Assembly (NCBI RefSeq): GCF_910592395.1
Contig: NC_088318.1
Span: 10,664,349-10,728,348, forward strand
Length of the DNA: 64,000 nucleotides
Direction: 5' to 3'
From: Lineus longissimus
Taxonomy: Eukaryota > Nemertea > Pilidiophora > Heteronemertea > Lineidae
Shown here: in pieces, positions 12,501-21,320 of the stretch
Layout: the number at the start of each line of letters is the position of its first letter
Position numbering within the stretch: the stretch's first letter is position 1
Translations under genes and position numbers: made by a program
The notes under the pieces: model-generated
The model's input: the letters and a program-made list of their open reading frames with translations, nothing else
Database searches by the model: none
What the model was told of the DNA's origin: nothing

Positions 12501-12924
12501 TATTCCTTGTTCCTGGTGCCTATGCCAGGGCATAAAGACCCAGCCAAGTGAGAAACATGAGTAGCTGGTGATGTGGACTCCACCCCCTCCTGGGCTGATG
12601 GCATGATGGTCAATATAGCATTCGAAAGTTCAATCTATTCTCTGGATTTGAATTAACTGTATATTCTGAGTTCTACAGTTTCGCAGGTAAATTCGAATCC
12701 AGCAATTAAATTGAACTTTCTGGTGTTGTTGAAAAGTAATGGTCAGGATGATGAACACATCCTTGTAAATAGGAACAAGAAGAGTTTGGGCTTAAATTTT
12801 GAAAAATGATTTTAAAATGGTACAAATCATTAACGGCATGTAACAGAAAATTACTAATTTATCGTGTTCGTTTCAGATCTCAGAAGACCTCATGGAAGTC
12901 GATCGGCTTTCTGCTCACTTCTAA
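517..12924 (+). CDS. CPSF1: CPSF1 (CPSF160), C-terminal half, 18 exons
   Basis: Largest subunit of the cleavage and polyadenylation specificity factor, a nuclear scaffold that with WDR33 and CPSF30 recognises AAUAAA. Exons: 517-603, 2685-2778, 3243-3343, 3513-3597, 3851-4069, 4570-4722, 7086-7202, 7778-7953, 8612-8753, 8996-9064, 9389-9472, 9621-9797, 10179-10245, 10516-10563, 10803-10961, 11417-11546, 12161-12299, 12877-12924 (TAA). All have AG/GT borders and join in one frame: 697 codons plus stop, about half of the roughly 1440-residue family length. Recognisable conserved blocks include DDEDELLYG (exon at 517), [87 protein letters not shown], and the terminal D-R-x-x-A-H-F. The last third corresponds to the CPSF_A region. 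The 5' exons lie outside the window; the incoming phase at 517 leaves one base of a split codon. No frameshift or missing block was seen. Confidence 0.96.
922..1155 (-). pseudogene. Acidic ORF fragment in left foldback arm (transposon-type N-terminus)
   Basis: An ATG-initiated 77-codon frame: a short leader, a Ser/Asp/Glu-rich stretch ([19 protein letters not shown]) and then [13 protein letters not shown]. An acidic Ser-rich N-terminus followed by a P-Y/F-x-F-E-P motif is what I recall from invertebrate transposon-linked proteins whose downstream part resembles the P2X7 receptor C-terminal domain. That zinc-binding part is absent here, so this looks like a captured first exon. The same sequence recurs inverted at 1751-1900, where the frame closes earlier. 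The family assignment is from memory and uncertain. Confidence 0.4.
1751..1900 (+). pseudogene. Inverted partner of the acidic ORF in right foldback arm
   Basis: A 49-codon frame starting [10 protein letters not shown] and containing [13 protein letters not shown], ending in TAG at 1898. It is the mirror copy of the minus-strand frame at 922-1155, with substitutions and a short deletion near the end that closes the frame. Finding the same coding start in both arms shows that the element arose by inverted duplication of one end of a coding transposon. Confidence 0.45.
3703..3850. repeat. Two-copy direct repeat plus SINE-like tail in a CPSF1 intron
   Basis: Two direct copies of a roughly 35-bp unit containing GTGGGTCAGGTCCCCTCGGG lie at 3709-3770. 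They are followed by a segment with CTCTTTGTCTAACTTGCCATG that resembles the segment at 11928-11960. It is probably a fragment of a tRNA-related SINE family. Confidence 0.45.
5060..6290. repeat. 145-bp tandem array, about 8 copies, in a CPSF1 intron
   Basis: The marker ATTTTGGGC recurs near 5366, 5511, 5656, 5802, 5946, 6089 and 6233, spacing 143-146 bp. Each unit carries AAATCAAAGATGGCCGCCAG (or a variant), a TTCGCATTCCG box and a TTCAAACTTTTGTGG box. Copies 2-4 are nearly identical and the outer ones are diverged. The left edge is a GC-rich block with GCCCCCGCTAAAGTGGGGGC at 5052. It sits in the 2.36-kb intron between the exons ending at 4722 and starting at 7086. Confidence 0.9.
6300..6612. 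repeat. 73-bp tandem array, 4 copies
   Basis: GATATTCTGTGAC recurs at about 6361, 6433, 6506 and 6581, with intervening GAGATAAATAGC and TATTCATT boxes. It directly follows the 145-bp array in the same intron but shares no unit sequence with it. Confidence 0.85.
7321..7605 (+). mobile_element. tRNA-derived SINE in a CPSF1 intron
   Basis: A tRNA-like head has an A box around TAGCCTAGTGGTTAACA and a B box GGGTTCGATCCC at about 7378. The body contains TCGGATGAGACTAAAAGCCG, then TGCAAGGGCAGGTAAAAGAT, resembling the conserved central domain of several invertebrate SINE families. A second copy at 12334 shares sequence beyond the tRNA-like head, so this is a SINE and not a tRNA gene. Confidence 0.75.
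8020..8206. mobile_element. MITE, copy 1
   Basis: Imperfect terminal inverted repeats (ACAGTAGAACCTCTCT at the left, complementary to GGAGGTTCCACTGT at the right) and internal palindromic motifs around TCCTTAATAGAGAGG, about 187 bp. A related copy in opposite orientation lies at 24770-24961. Confidence 0.7.
9870..10000 (-). mobile_element. tRNA-like SINE fragment
   Basis: Read on the minus strand, the segment has GTGGTCTAGGCGTGCGGGTC, then a GGCTGGAACCCC box, the order expected of a tRNA-derived SINE head. No clear tail is visible. The call rests on these boxes only. Confidence 0.4.
11765..11965 (+). mobile_element. tRNA-like SINE fragment, compound
   Basis: Contains a tRNA-like start (GTGATCTAGTGGCTCGGACTC) and a second half with GGTTTGAACCC, followed by a tail shared with the intron repeat at 3790-3830. 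It appears to be a rearranged SINE in the CPSF1 intron before the exon at 12161. Confidence 0.45.
12334..12560 (+). mobile_element. tRNA-derived SINE, second copy
   Basis: TAGCCTGGTGGTTAACACTG (A box region) and CCGGTTCGATCC (B box), then a body sharing AACTAAAATTC-like and CTTGGCTCTTC segments with the SINE at 7321. It lies in the last CPSF1 intron. Confidence 0.7.
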
Positions 12925-12952
12925 CACAATCATCGAGAGTTTTCAGTTGTAA

Positions 12953-13262
12953 GGAAAATATTAAAAAGACTTCTAAATGTTTTTTATATTTGTGAGAAAA
13001 AATTGAAAGAAGACTTGAACTATGTTTACAATTGTGTGGAAATTCTGAAAAAGAATTGGACTACTTTTATAGTACACTTGTGAGGAGAATCTGAAAAAGA
13101 CTTTGAACTATATTAACATTTGTGAGGAAAATTGGTTAAATGCTTTGAACATGTTTACATTTGTCAGTAAAATCTGAAGAATTAACTTGAACTATGTCAA
13201 CAGTTAGCATTTGTGAGGGAAATCTGAAAGAGACTTTGAACTCTGTTAACATTTGAGAGGAA
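12953..13262 (+). repeat. Degenerate ~44-bp tandem array in CPSF1 3'UTR
   Basis: About seven copies of a 41-50 bp unit of the form GAAAATCTGAAAAAGACTTT, then GAACTATGTTAACA, then TTTGTGAG. The array begins about 30 bases after the TAA at 12922-12924. The copies are clearly related but all differ. It is likely transcribed as part of the CPSF1 3'UTR. Confidence 0.8.
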
Positions 13263-13482
13263 AATTAGATTATCAAGTTCATATAGGTCAAGGCAGTAGT
13301 TTTTACTCATTTTTATCCGACGTTGTACATTAAGCCTAAAATATTGACCTTGACCTAATTCTTCAGTCTTACCCTGTTGTCTTTGGAGCATTCCTGCTGT
13401 GTTTATTTTGTCCAATGGCGTACTGTATGTAACTGTTGTTTTATTTGACTGATCCATGCCATGCGGCTGCTGGATCTGATTA

Positions 13483-13660
13483 CCTTGGTTTAAGGAATTG
13501 ATACCGAACTGGAGGTATTGGTTGTCTCACTACCAATTAGCGAGGGTGGAGCTAAAATGAAGACCAAAACCTCAGCGTAGCCAAGGTTTTGGCAAACTTT
13601 TCAGCTCCACCAACGTGGTTTTGGCGAGACAATCAATGCATGGGTATCAATTTCTATTCT
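13483..13660. repeat. Dispersed repeat, copy 1
   Basis: Shares AAGGAATTGATACCGAACTG, GAGGTATTGG, GCGAGGGTGGAGCTAAAATG and CGTAGCC(A/G)AGGTTTTGG with a copy at 23918-24095. Short inverted ends (GATTGATACC-like and GGTATCAAT) suggest a DNA-transposon fragment. Confidence 0.6.
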
Positions 13661-13956
13661 CCGCAACCCTAAACCAAAATTGTAGGCTTAGGATGAAATC
13701 TTCTTTGACCTCAAGTTTTACTTTGATGGTTCTGGAACTACATAATGAATTTACCGCGTCACTATTAAACTACCTGTATTCCCAATTATCATTGCACCAC
13801 AGTAATAACGTGAATGTGGTTATTGGTATTTCCTGGTCTTGACCAAGAGGAAATATCCAGCCAAACACAAATAAGTAATGTTTTTCATATTCATTTGGTT
13901 TGCTCTGTACCATCGCTTTGTTAACCATCCCATAATGTTGTCAGTCCAAGAAATTA

Positions 13957-13962
13957 AATAAA
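13957..13962 (+). terminator. Candidate poly(A) signal of CPSF1
   Basis: AATAAA about 1.03 kb after the CPSF1 stop, with an overlapping upstream ATTAAA. It is the best-placed canonical hexamer seen in the 3' flank; transcript ends were not available. Confidence 0.45.
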
Positions 13963-14809
13963 GCATCCGATTATAGAAATGAATCTCATCTTCTTCTGTG
14001 TTTATTTCTCACCGATCGTATCTGTTACATGTAGTGGCTAGCCCAGGCTAGAGGAAGTTTCCATTTAGCTCAGTCATACAGTGTGATCGCCTTGGAAATC
14101 AAAGGTGTATATAGGGAGACCTTGGTGCTTTTCCTCTCTTCAAATGAGTTGCGACAAAATTAATCACATACGGTGTTGACGGAGGTTCCTCCAGTGACAA
14201 GTGCTGCCTGTTAGATTTTGACTACTTACCCTACATACAACTGCCTCAAAATCTCATGAAGAAACTTTTCAAAGCTTGGGTAGTGTTATCGCCCCAATGG
14301 CCATACTGGGCGCGGGTCTACTGGTCTTGCACTGATAATAACACAATCTTATTCTCTCTATGTCTTTATATTTCCTTCGTTGCTTGATTGATGACTGATA
14401 GTTGATATATTGATTGAGATTGGTACAACCGTTTTAAATCAGGTTTCGGAGGAATTATAACAGTAGAGGTATTTAAGTTAAACAACGGGAGAGACAGTGG
14501 GCGACGCGGGCGCAGCCTTCAGATTTAGTCGACATGACTGCTTCATTCATACGCATATTTCTCTGACCATTGACCAATCCTTTGGGCTTCTTATTGTACA
14601 TCATTTCGATCCTTATATCTTGTGACCCCTCTTATACCCGCTTTTCAATTAATAAGCACATTAAAATCCGCCCTATACGGATAAAACGTATAATTGAAAT
14701 TTGAGGACCTCTTCCTCCGGTAGCAGACGATGGCTTGAATGTCTGACGTTGTCGTCGTTTCCACCATCTGTCTTCGCCGGACGTTTTCGCTTAAAACTGT
14801 CTGGACACG

Positions 14810-16330
14810 ACAGGTAGAGTTTCTGCCTCACAGTGCTCTTAACGACAGGGGCAACCTGACGATTGAGGCAATCGAGTAGGGCACTTAGGGTCAAGTAGGG
14901 TATTTCTACCTTGGATAGAAATTCTATCTGACTGTGCTCTTTAAGACATGCACAACCTGGCCACTAAGACAACATCAGGCCCTTTTACCTTGGGTGGAGG
15001 TTCTCTCTGACTGTGCTCTTGACGACAGGCACAACCTCACCAGTACACAATACCGGATCCCTTCTCCCTGTATAGCGTTTGTCTGACTGAGCTCTTTAAG
15101 ACATGCACAACCTGGCCACTTAGACAACATCAGGCCCTTTTACCTTGGGTGGAGGTTCTCTCTCACTGTGCTCTTGAAGACAGGCACAACCTCACCAGTG
15201 AGACAATACTGGATCCCTTCTCCCTACTAGAGCTTCTTTCTGACTGTGATCTTTAAGATATGCACAACCTGGCCACTTAGACAACATCAGGCGCGCCCCG
15301 ATACTTTGTGTTGAGGTTCTGTCTAGATCTGATTGTGCTCTTGAAGACAGGCACAACCTCACAAGTGAGACAATACCGAATCCCTTCTACCTAAATAGAG
15401 TTTCTATCTGACTTTGCTCTTTAAGACATGCACAAGATGGCCACTAACAGAACATCAGGCCCTTTTACTTTCGGTGGAGGTTCTATCTCACAGCTGTGCT
15501 CTTGAAGATAGGCACAACCTGACCACTGAGAAACCATCAGGACCCTTCTGCTTAGATAGGGCTGCTACCTGACTGTGCTCTTGAAGATAGGCACAACCTG
15601 ACTTCGGAGACAACATCAGGACCCTTTTGCTCTTGGTAGAGCTTCTACCTTGATGTGCTCTTGAAGACTGGCACAACTTGACCACAGGAGACAACATCAG
15701 GCCCCTTTACCTTGGGTGGAGGTTCTATCTCACAGCTGTGCTCTTGAAGATAGGCACAACCTGACCACTGAGAAACCATCAGGACCCTTCTGCCTAAATA
15801 GGGCTGCTACCTGACTGTGCTCTTGAAGATAGGCACAACCTGACTTCGGAGACAGCATCAGGACCCTTTTGCCCTTGGTAGAGCTTGATGTGCTCTTGAA
15901 GACAGGCCCAATCGGGGACCACTGATGCACCATCAGGACCCTTGTGCCTTTGGTAGAGCTTTTACCTTGATGTGCTCTTGAGGACAGCAACAACCTGACC
16001 ACAGAGACGGTATCAGGACCCTTCTGCCGTGGGCAGAGCTTCTCCCTGACTGTGCTCTTGAAGACAGGTACAACCTGAACACTGAGGCACCAGCAGGACC
16101 CTTCTGCCGTGGGTGGAGCTTCTATCTGACTGTGCTCTTGAAGACAGGTACAACCTGAACAATGAGGCACCATCAGGACCCTTCTGTCTCTGGTGGAGCT
16201 TATGACTGTGTTCTTGGAGACAGGTACAAATTGACCACTGCAGAGACATCATCAGAACCCTTCTGCCTCTGGTAGAGTTTCAATCTGACTGTGCTCCTTA
16301 AAACGGATCCAATCTGACTACTGAGATATC
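14810..16330. repeat. 80-bp tandem array, about 19 copies
   Basis: GTGCTCTTGAAGACAGGCAC and variants recur every 76-83 bp from about 14833 to 16290, followed in each unit by a CAACCTGACCACTGAGA-type box and CATCAGGACCCTT. Spacing is tightest between 15415 and 15818. Because 80 is not a multiple of 3, stop-poor units read through all three frames in turn and give apparent minus-strand ORFs of up to 147 codons; these are not considered genes. It is intergenic between CPSF1 and the PDPR-like gene. Confidence 0.92.
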
Positions 16331-16389
16331 ATGAAGGCCCTTCTGCTGTGGGTAGTGTTCTCTCTGCTTCTGGTGAGGCTTTTACCCAA

Positions 16390-16790
16390 CAGCCCTTACG
16401 AAAAAGATTTCAGATTTACCATGCTCACCATGGTAAATATTTCTGACCGTCCCAATTTACCATGTTGAAGTGCTGTCAGTTTACCATGGTGAATTGTGGA
16501 TTTACCATGGTGAAATTGAGACGTACACATTTTCGTAGGTGTAAACGTATAAACGGGTCACCCTTACGAAAAAGATCTCAAATATTCACCATGGTAAAAT
16601 CTGAAATTACAATGGTGAATTCGGGCATTCACCATGGTGAAGTCAGAGTTTACCATGCCCACCATGGTGATTGCAGATTTTACCATGCTCACCATGGTCA
16701 AATATTTCACCGTCCCAATTCACCATTGTGAAGTGCTGTTAGCTTACCATGGTAAATTGTGGATTCACCATGGTGACAATCAGACACATT
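16390..16790. repeat. CCATGG palindrome cluster within a duplicated block
   Basis: More than a dozen ACCATGGT-like sites in 400 bp, several extended to the 14-bp palindrome TTCACCATGGTGAA. The region is a diverged direct duplication: CCCTTACGAAAAAGAT starts both halves (about 16393 and 16561), and the order CCATGCTCACCATGGT, CGTCCCAATT, GAAGTGCTGT recurs in both. A run of 15 G follows at 16801-16815. Confidence 0.85.
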
Positions 16791-16815
16791 TTTCTTAAGA
16801 GGGGGGGGGGGGGGG

Positions 16816-17449
16816 ACACGAACATACAAAGAAGAGATATCAAAAATGCTTTATCTGGCAGAGGACAGAGGTGCTCTTAATAAAGGAGGAATCTAAATCT
16901 ACAATATCCAAAGTACCGCCTACCGGTATATTGTCTTAGTTTTAGGGATATTGAGTGATTGGGGTGAACCCTACAACGTGATGATTTTTTATCATTCCAT
17001 GCAATCTATTTCATCATTACGCCACCATGGCCACAGGCACGTGAAAATAAGACATCAATAGTCCCCCAATCGACTGACAAACACACACCCACTGACAACA
17101 CCCGCGTGTGCGCTTTCGCAGCCGAAGACAAGATTCAGCACGGTCGATGTGGAATTGGTTATTGTTGAAATTCAAATAAAAAATAAAAGAATATTGGAAA
17201 AAAAGAAGAGGATCCTGTTCGTTTTAATTCCATAAACAACGACATAGTAGGTTAATATCCCAATGTTTTTTTAACGTATTCTGATATAAGCTTATTTGCA
17301 GCCTAAATCCCCGAATTAATGAAGCTTTGTGTTTTACTGCTAAATTATATTTTTGATTTATGAAGAACATCTAGTGCAAGGTTGTGGCGTACGGGGTGTC
17401 CCGGAAGAAATGCAGTCAGCGGTGCACAGCCAGTCGGTCACTGAGCATC
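16816..17449. other. Intergenic, nothing recognised
   Basis: AT-rich sequence without a supported gene, repeat family or RNA between the CCATGG cluster and the next foldback element. Confidence 0.5.
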
Positions 17450-18428
17450 CAATACTTGACTTGCCAAACTCAGAAATGCAGCGCCACTCGCGGACAAAGA
17501 AAGAACAACTCGACATTTTTTTCACCGGTTTTCGCTGCGCATGCGTACCAGCCATCCGGAAACTAATAGGCTAATGGCGGCGGGTCCACCTAATGCGCGT
17601 CCGGAACTCTGTTTGCGCGTCCGGAGCGCGTCCGTAAGAGAAAGTGCGCGTCCGGAACAATTTCCTTTGTAAATATGAACCTATTGTTGCATTAGATGGC
17701 TTAAATAGCATTTTAATTCCATGTAGAGAAAATAAAATTGAAAAAAATATTTTTGGTGACTTTGTATTTTACAATTTTCAGCAAGGTGGTTAATTACTAA
17801 TGCCATACTCATATCCCAACTTCCTTACGCGCCTTCTCCTGTTGTGGTTGTCTGAGTCGGTATGAGTTTGTCTGGGATTTGATGGCTGTGTAACACCCAA
17901 ATCACCCCGCTGAAAATTGTAAAATACAAAGTCACCAAGCATGCCAAGGAGATTTTTTCCAATTTTATTTTCTCTACATGGAATTAAAATGCTATTTAAG
18001 CCATCAAATGCAACATTAGGTTCATATTTACAAAGGAAATTGTTCCGGACGCGCACTTTCTCTTCCGGACGCGCTCCGGACGCACAAATTGTTCCGGACG
18101 CGCATTAGGTAGACCGATGGCGGCAATCTGAACTTGTTTTGTGTAAGTTTTTGAGAGTTCAAAAAGTTCTTTAAGGCTAATGATTTAAGATAATTTAGCA
18201 ATCTGATAACTATTACGTGTTAAGAAACAGACGTACCACAGTTATAACCAGTTTACCTGTGTGAATTTGCTTTCACTGCGTGTAGAACAGTTGTTTTTCT
18301 CGTCCGTCGCCGCGAAAGATGACGGCTGGTACGCATGCGCAGCGAAAACCGGTGAAAAAAATGTCGAGTTGTTCTATCTTTGTCCGCGAGTGGCGCTGCA
18401 TTTCTGAGTTTGGCAAGTGAAGTATTTC
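17450..18428. mobile_element. Foldback element with CpG-rich subterminal motifs
   Basis: Left arm 17450-17786 and right arm about 17908-18428 are inverted copies. For example, ACCGGTTTTCGCTGCGCATG at 17525 pairs with its complement near 18330, and TTCCTTTGTAAATATGAACC at 17671 pairs with its complement near 18021. GCGCGTCCGGA motifs cluster in both arms (17595-17660 and 18043-18105). About 120 bp separates the arms. The right arm has an unmatched insertion of about 190 bp near 18126-18320. No transposase frame. Confidence 0.8.
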
Positions 18429-18575
18429 AATACAGCCGTTGCACTGACGTCACGCAACTTTGTAATCTTGTTGCAAATATGGTGACAGAGATCACCAAAT
18501 GTACACCGCAGTACCTTCCATTCTTTTATTTTACGCGTGTTGTCAGTGGGGGAGTGTTTGTCAGTCAGTCGATTC

Positions 18576-18591
18576 GGGGGGGGGGGGGGGG
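18576..18591 (+). repeat. Poly-G run (16 G)
   Basis: An uninterrupted run of 16 G, similar to the run of 15 G at 16801-16815. Confidence 0.9.
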
Positions 18592-18674
18592 ATTGAGCTC
18601 TTATTTCAACGTGCCTGTGACACATACATTACAATTCACTGTCTATTCTTACTTTTCGGCAGTCATTTTCCCTT

Positions 18675-18770
18675 TTAAGCCTTGACCCTAACTTATCCAA
18701 ACCTACAACCATAGCCCTTACCCTTAACACCAACCCTAACCCTTCCCTAACACTAATCCTAACCCCCTAA
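18675..18770. repeat. Degenerate telomere-like CCCTAA repeats
   Basis: Several CCCTAA, CCCTTA and TCCTAACC words in about 95 bp, none forming a perfect run longer than two units. It lies just left of the foldback element at 18821. Confidence 0.6.
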
Positions 18771-18820
18771 TCACCTTTGTCAGTTGTTGTAGTGAAACTG
18801 ACCATATACATGTAGGCTCT

Positions 18821-19667
18821 AGGAAAATTCGTCCCCGGAAAACTCGTCCCCGGAAAATTCGTCCCCTAGGAAAATTCGTCCCCGGAAAATTCGTCCCCGA
18901 GGAAAATTCGTCCCCGGATAATTCGTCCCCGAGGAAAATTCGTCCCTGGAGAATTCGTCCCCGAGGATAATTCGTCCCTGGAAAATTCGTCCCCGAGGAA
19001 AATTTCATCCCCGGAAAATATGTCCACTAGGATAATTCATCCCTGGGAAATTCGTCCTCAAAGACAATTTGTCCCCGGAAAATTAAACAAAAGTTGAAAG
19101 TTTCTGACATTAGTTTCTAGTAATAACTACTACTTACTACTTTCGACTTTTCTCATTCATTATATCTCTCTTTACTACCCTACTAGCTAGTTACCTACTC
19201 CACTCTTTTCATAGTAGGTAGAGGTAGGCAGGCGAAATAATTTTTTTTTTCGAATAAGTATTTTTACTGGTCAGAATGAAAGAAAAGCTCTAAATTCTTC
19301 AATAAAATATTTCGCCTGCCTACTTCCACCTACTATAAAAATAGTGGGGTAGGTAACTGGCTAGTATGGTAGTAAAGAGAGATGTTACACTGAATGATAA
19401 AAATCGAAAGTATTAGTTATTACTACAGTCCATTCGACAAGACTTAAGAGTCTTAGAAAGTAAAGTCAGAAACTTTCAACTTTGTAAAATATTCTGGGGA
19501 CGAATTATCCTCGGGGACGAACTTTCCAGGGACGAATTATCCTCGGGGACAAATTTTCCGGGGAAGAATTATCCTCGGGGACGAATTATCCTCGGGGACG
19601 AATTTTCCGGGGACAAATTTGCGGGGACGAATTTTCCGGGGACGAATTATCCGGGGACGAATTTTCC
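18821..19667. mobile_element. Foldback element with tandem subrepeat ends (ATTCGTCCCCGG type)
   Basis: The left end is an array of about 15-20 short units GGAAAATTCGTCCCCGA (18821-19080) and the right end is the inverted array CGGGGACGAATTTTCC (about 19495-19667). Inside these, unique arm sequence is also inverted: GTTGAAAGTTTCTGAC at about 19092 pairs with its complement near 19465, and GTAGGTAGAGGTAGGCAGGC at 19213 pairs with its complement near 19310. The central loop is short and AT-rich. No coding frame. The architecture matches classical foldback transposons. Confidence 0.85.
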
Positions 19668-20976
19668 TGTAACCATACATGTATGGTGCTGCTCCCCAAT
19701 TTCGAGTCATCCCCAATTTTGCGAAAACCCGTTTTTTCCCGTTTTCTCGCGCGTCACTTCGTTTCCAGAGAAGAAATTTTCTGATTTTTGATTTTCATTT
19801 CGTTCCGCAAAGAAAGCGCCCAAAATGCGTCCTAAACAGGCAAGCAATTCTCTAATTACGTTCAAAACACTGGGTCAATACCTAGGATCATGCACACGAC
19901 ACAGAAACACAACAATCAGTCGCGCATGCGCAATACCCGCGAAAATGGGGGAGCCGCTTCGGATTTGTTTTGGTCTGCATCGATCTTTCAGTGAGCGATT
20001 TCAAGATTAATTCACGCTTAAAACATCCACGCAGCACCCCAGATATTTCGTTATTGATCTCAAATTTCGTAATAAATAAGCTTTTGCGTGTATGGAATCG
20101 CTGGAAGCTAGTAAATCTGCACTTAGTGATAAGACCCGCGAAAACTGGCTCCTACATGATACATTTAAATGGTCAGTAAAAACTTGTTGTGTTTGTCACC
20201 TCTCTTTAGAGTTTAAAATTAGATTGTGTCTATCAATCAGCCAATCACAGTTCAGTAACTTTTAGTTACAACATAGTACTACTTATAAAGGGCACCCGTG
20301 GCGTAAATCAAATAAATTTGCGTGTGGTTGGTATGATGTACTGATCCCCCAGGCCCAGCCATTCTTTCTACATGTACTTTCACTAACTTTGTAATTTTTC
20401 TGGTAAAAAATACATGTCCAGAGACTTGTGACATCCTTTGTACAAACCCTTCTGTAGAAAAAACCCTCCGCCTCCAGCCCTGAAAGCTGCACATTTGGCC
20501 AGACTTGGATCAATAAACATTTCAGTCTTCTTATGCCCAAATTTATTAACTGTGAAAAGATTGCTTTATTTGACCCGGACTTGCACTGATAGACAATGAG
20601 CAAACAACCACACTGTATCGACATCAGCCTTGTCCTGGTTTAAAGAATTAAACCCCAATTCAATAGCCTAGTTCAATATCATGATAATAATGTTTTGGGT
20701 CATATCACTTTAGAGATGAGCCTATCATTTTGGAATTCAAAGCTGGTCGGAGGTTATGTATATTCAACCACTGCCCTTCTAAAAGATAGTATATGCAGGT
20801 GCATGCAGGATTGAAGGAAAACTGGTGGAAACAGAAAAAGGACATCTTTTGCTTCTACTGGAATTTTGTTGGTATTTTACAGTTTTGTACCGAGATAGAA
20901 TGAAGTATAATATACACTATTTGTTTGCTTCTGTCTATTTATAAAATTGTCTGCATGCTATTGATATCTCTTACAG
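19668..20976. other. Upstream flank of the PDPR-like gene
   Basis: No gene supported. A modestly CpG-containing stretch (about 19690-20060) and an acceptor-like CTCTTACAG ending at 20976 suggest that a non-coding first exon and the promoter could lie here, but no promoter element is clear enough to call. Confidence 0.3.
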
Positions 20977-21048
20977 GTTTTCAGCCAAATTTACGTGCCA
21001 TTTCCCACCAAGTGACATCATGATATAAAAACCAGATAGGAAAGAAAT

Positions 21049-21320
21049 ATGATTCGCCTTGGAGGGTTCCGGCACCTAACGAAGGTTTTGAACCAAACCT
21101 TAGGTGGCCGTTGGCAACATCATCTCCTTCGAACAAGTGGTTTACAGTCTCCAACTCTGAGGAAGTATGGTACGGAAATTGAGCCATCTAGCGGCACGAG
21201 AGGGCGGGTCCCTTCCCAAGCTCAAATCGTGGTCTGCGGTGGCGGAGTCGTGGGATGTTCTGTGGCATATCACTTGGCTTTGGAAGGATGGAAAGATGTT
21301 ATCATCTTGGAACAGGGGAG
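21049..21320 (+). CDS. PDPR: PDPR-like exon 1: targeting peptide and dinucleotide-binding motif
   Basis: Starts at ATG 21049. The first ~43 residues are Arg-, His- and Leu-rich and almost free of acidic residues (MIRLGGFRHLTKVLNQ start), as expected of a mitochondrial presequence. Then comes the FAD-binding Rossmann motif: V-V-C-G-G-G-V-V-G-C-S-V-A-Y-H-L, ending with the acidic residue of I-I-L-E-Q that normally binds the ribose. The exon ends in phase 2 at a GTGAGA donor. Confidence 0.9.

Noticed and set aside
15730-16173. 147-codon minus-strand ORF
   Set aside because: Lies inside the 80-bp array and its peptide repeats are the same unit read in three frames; no family resemblance.
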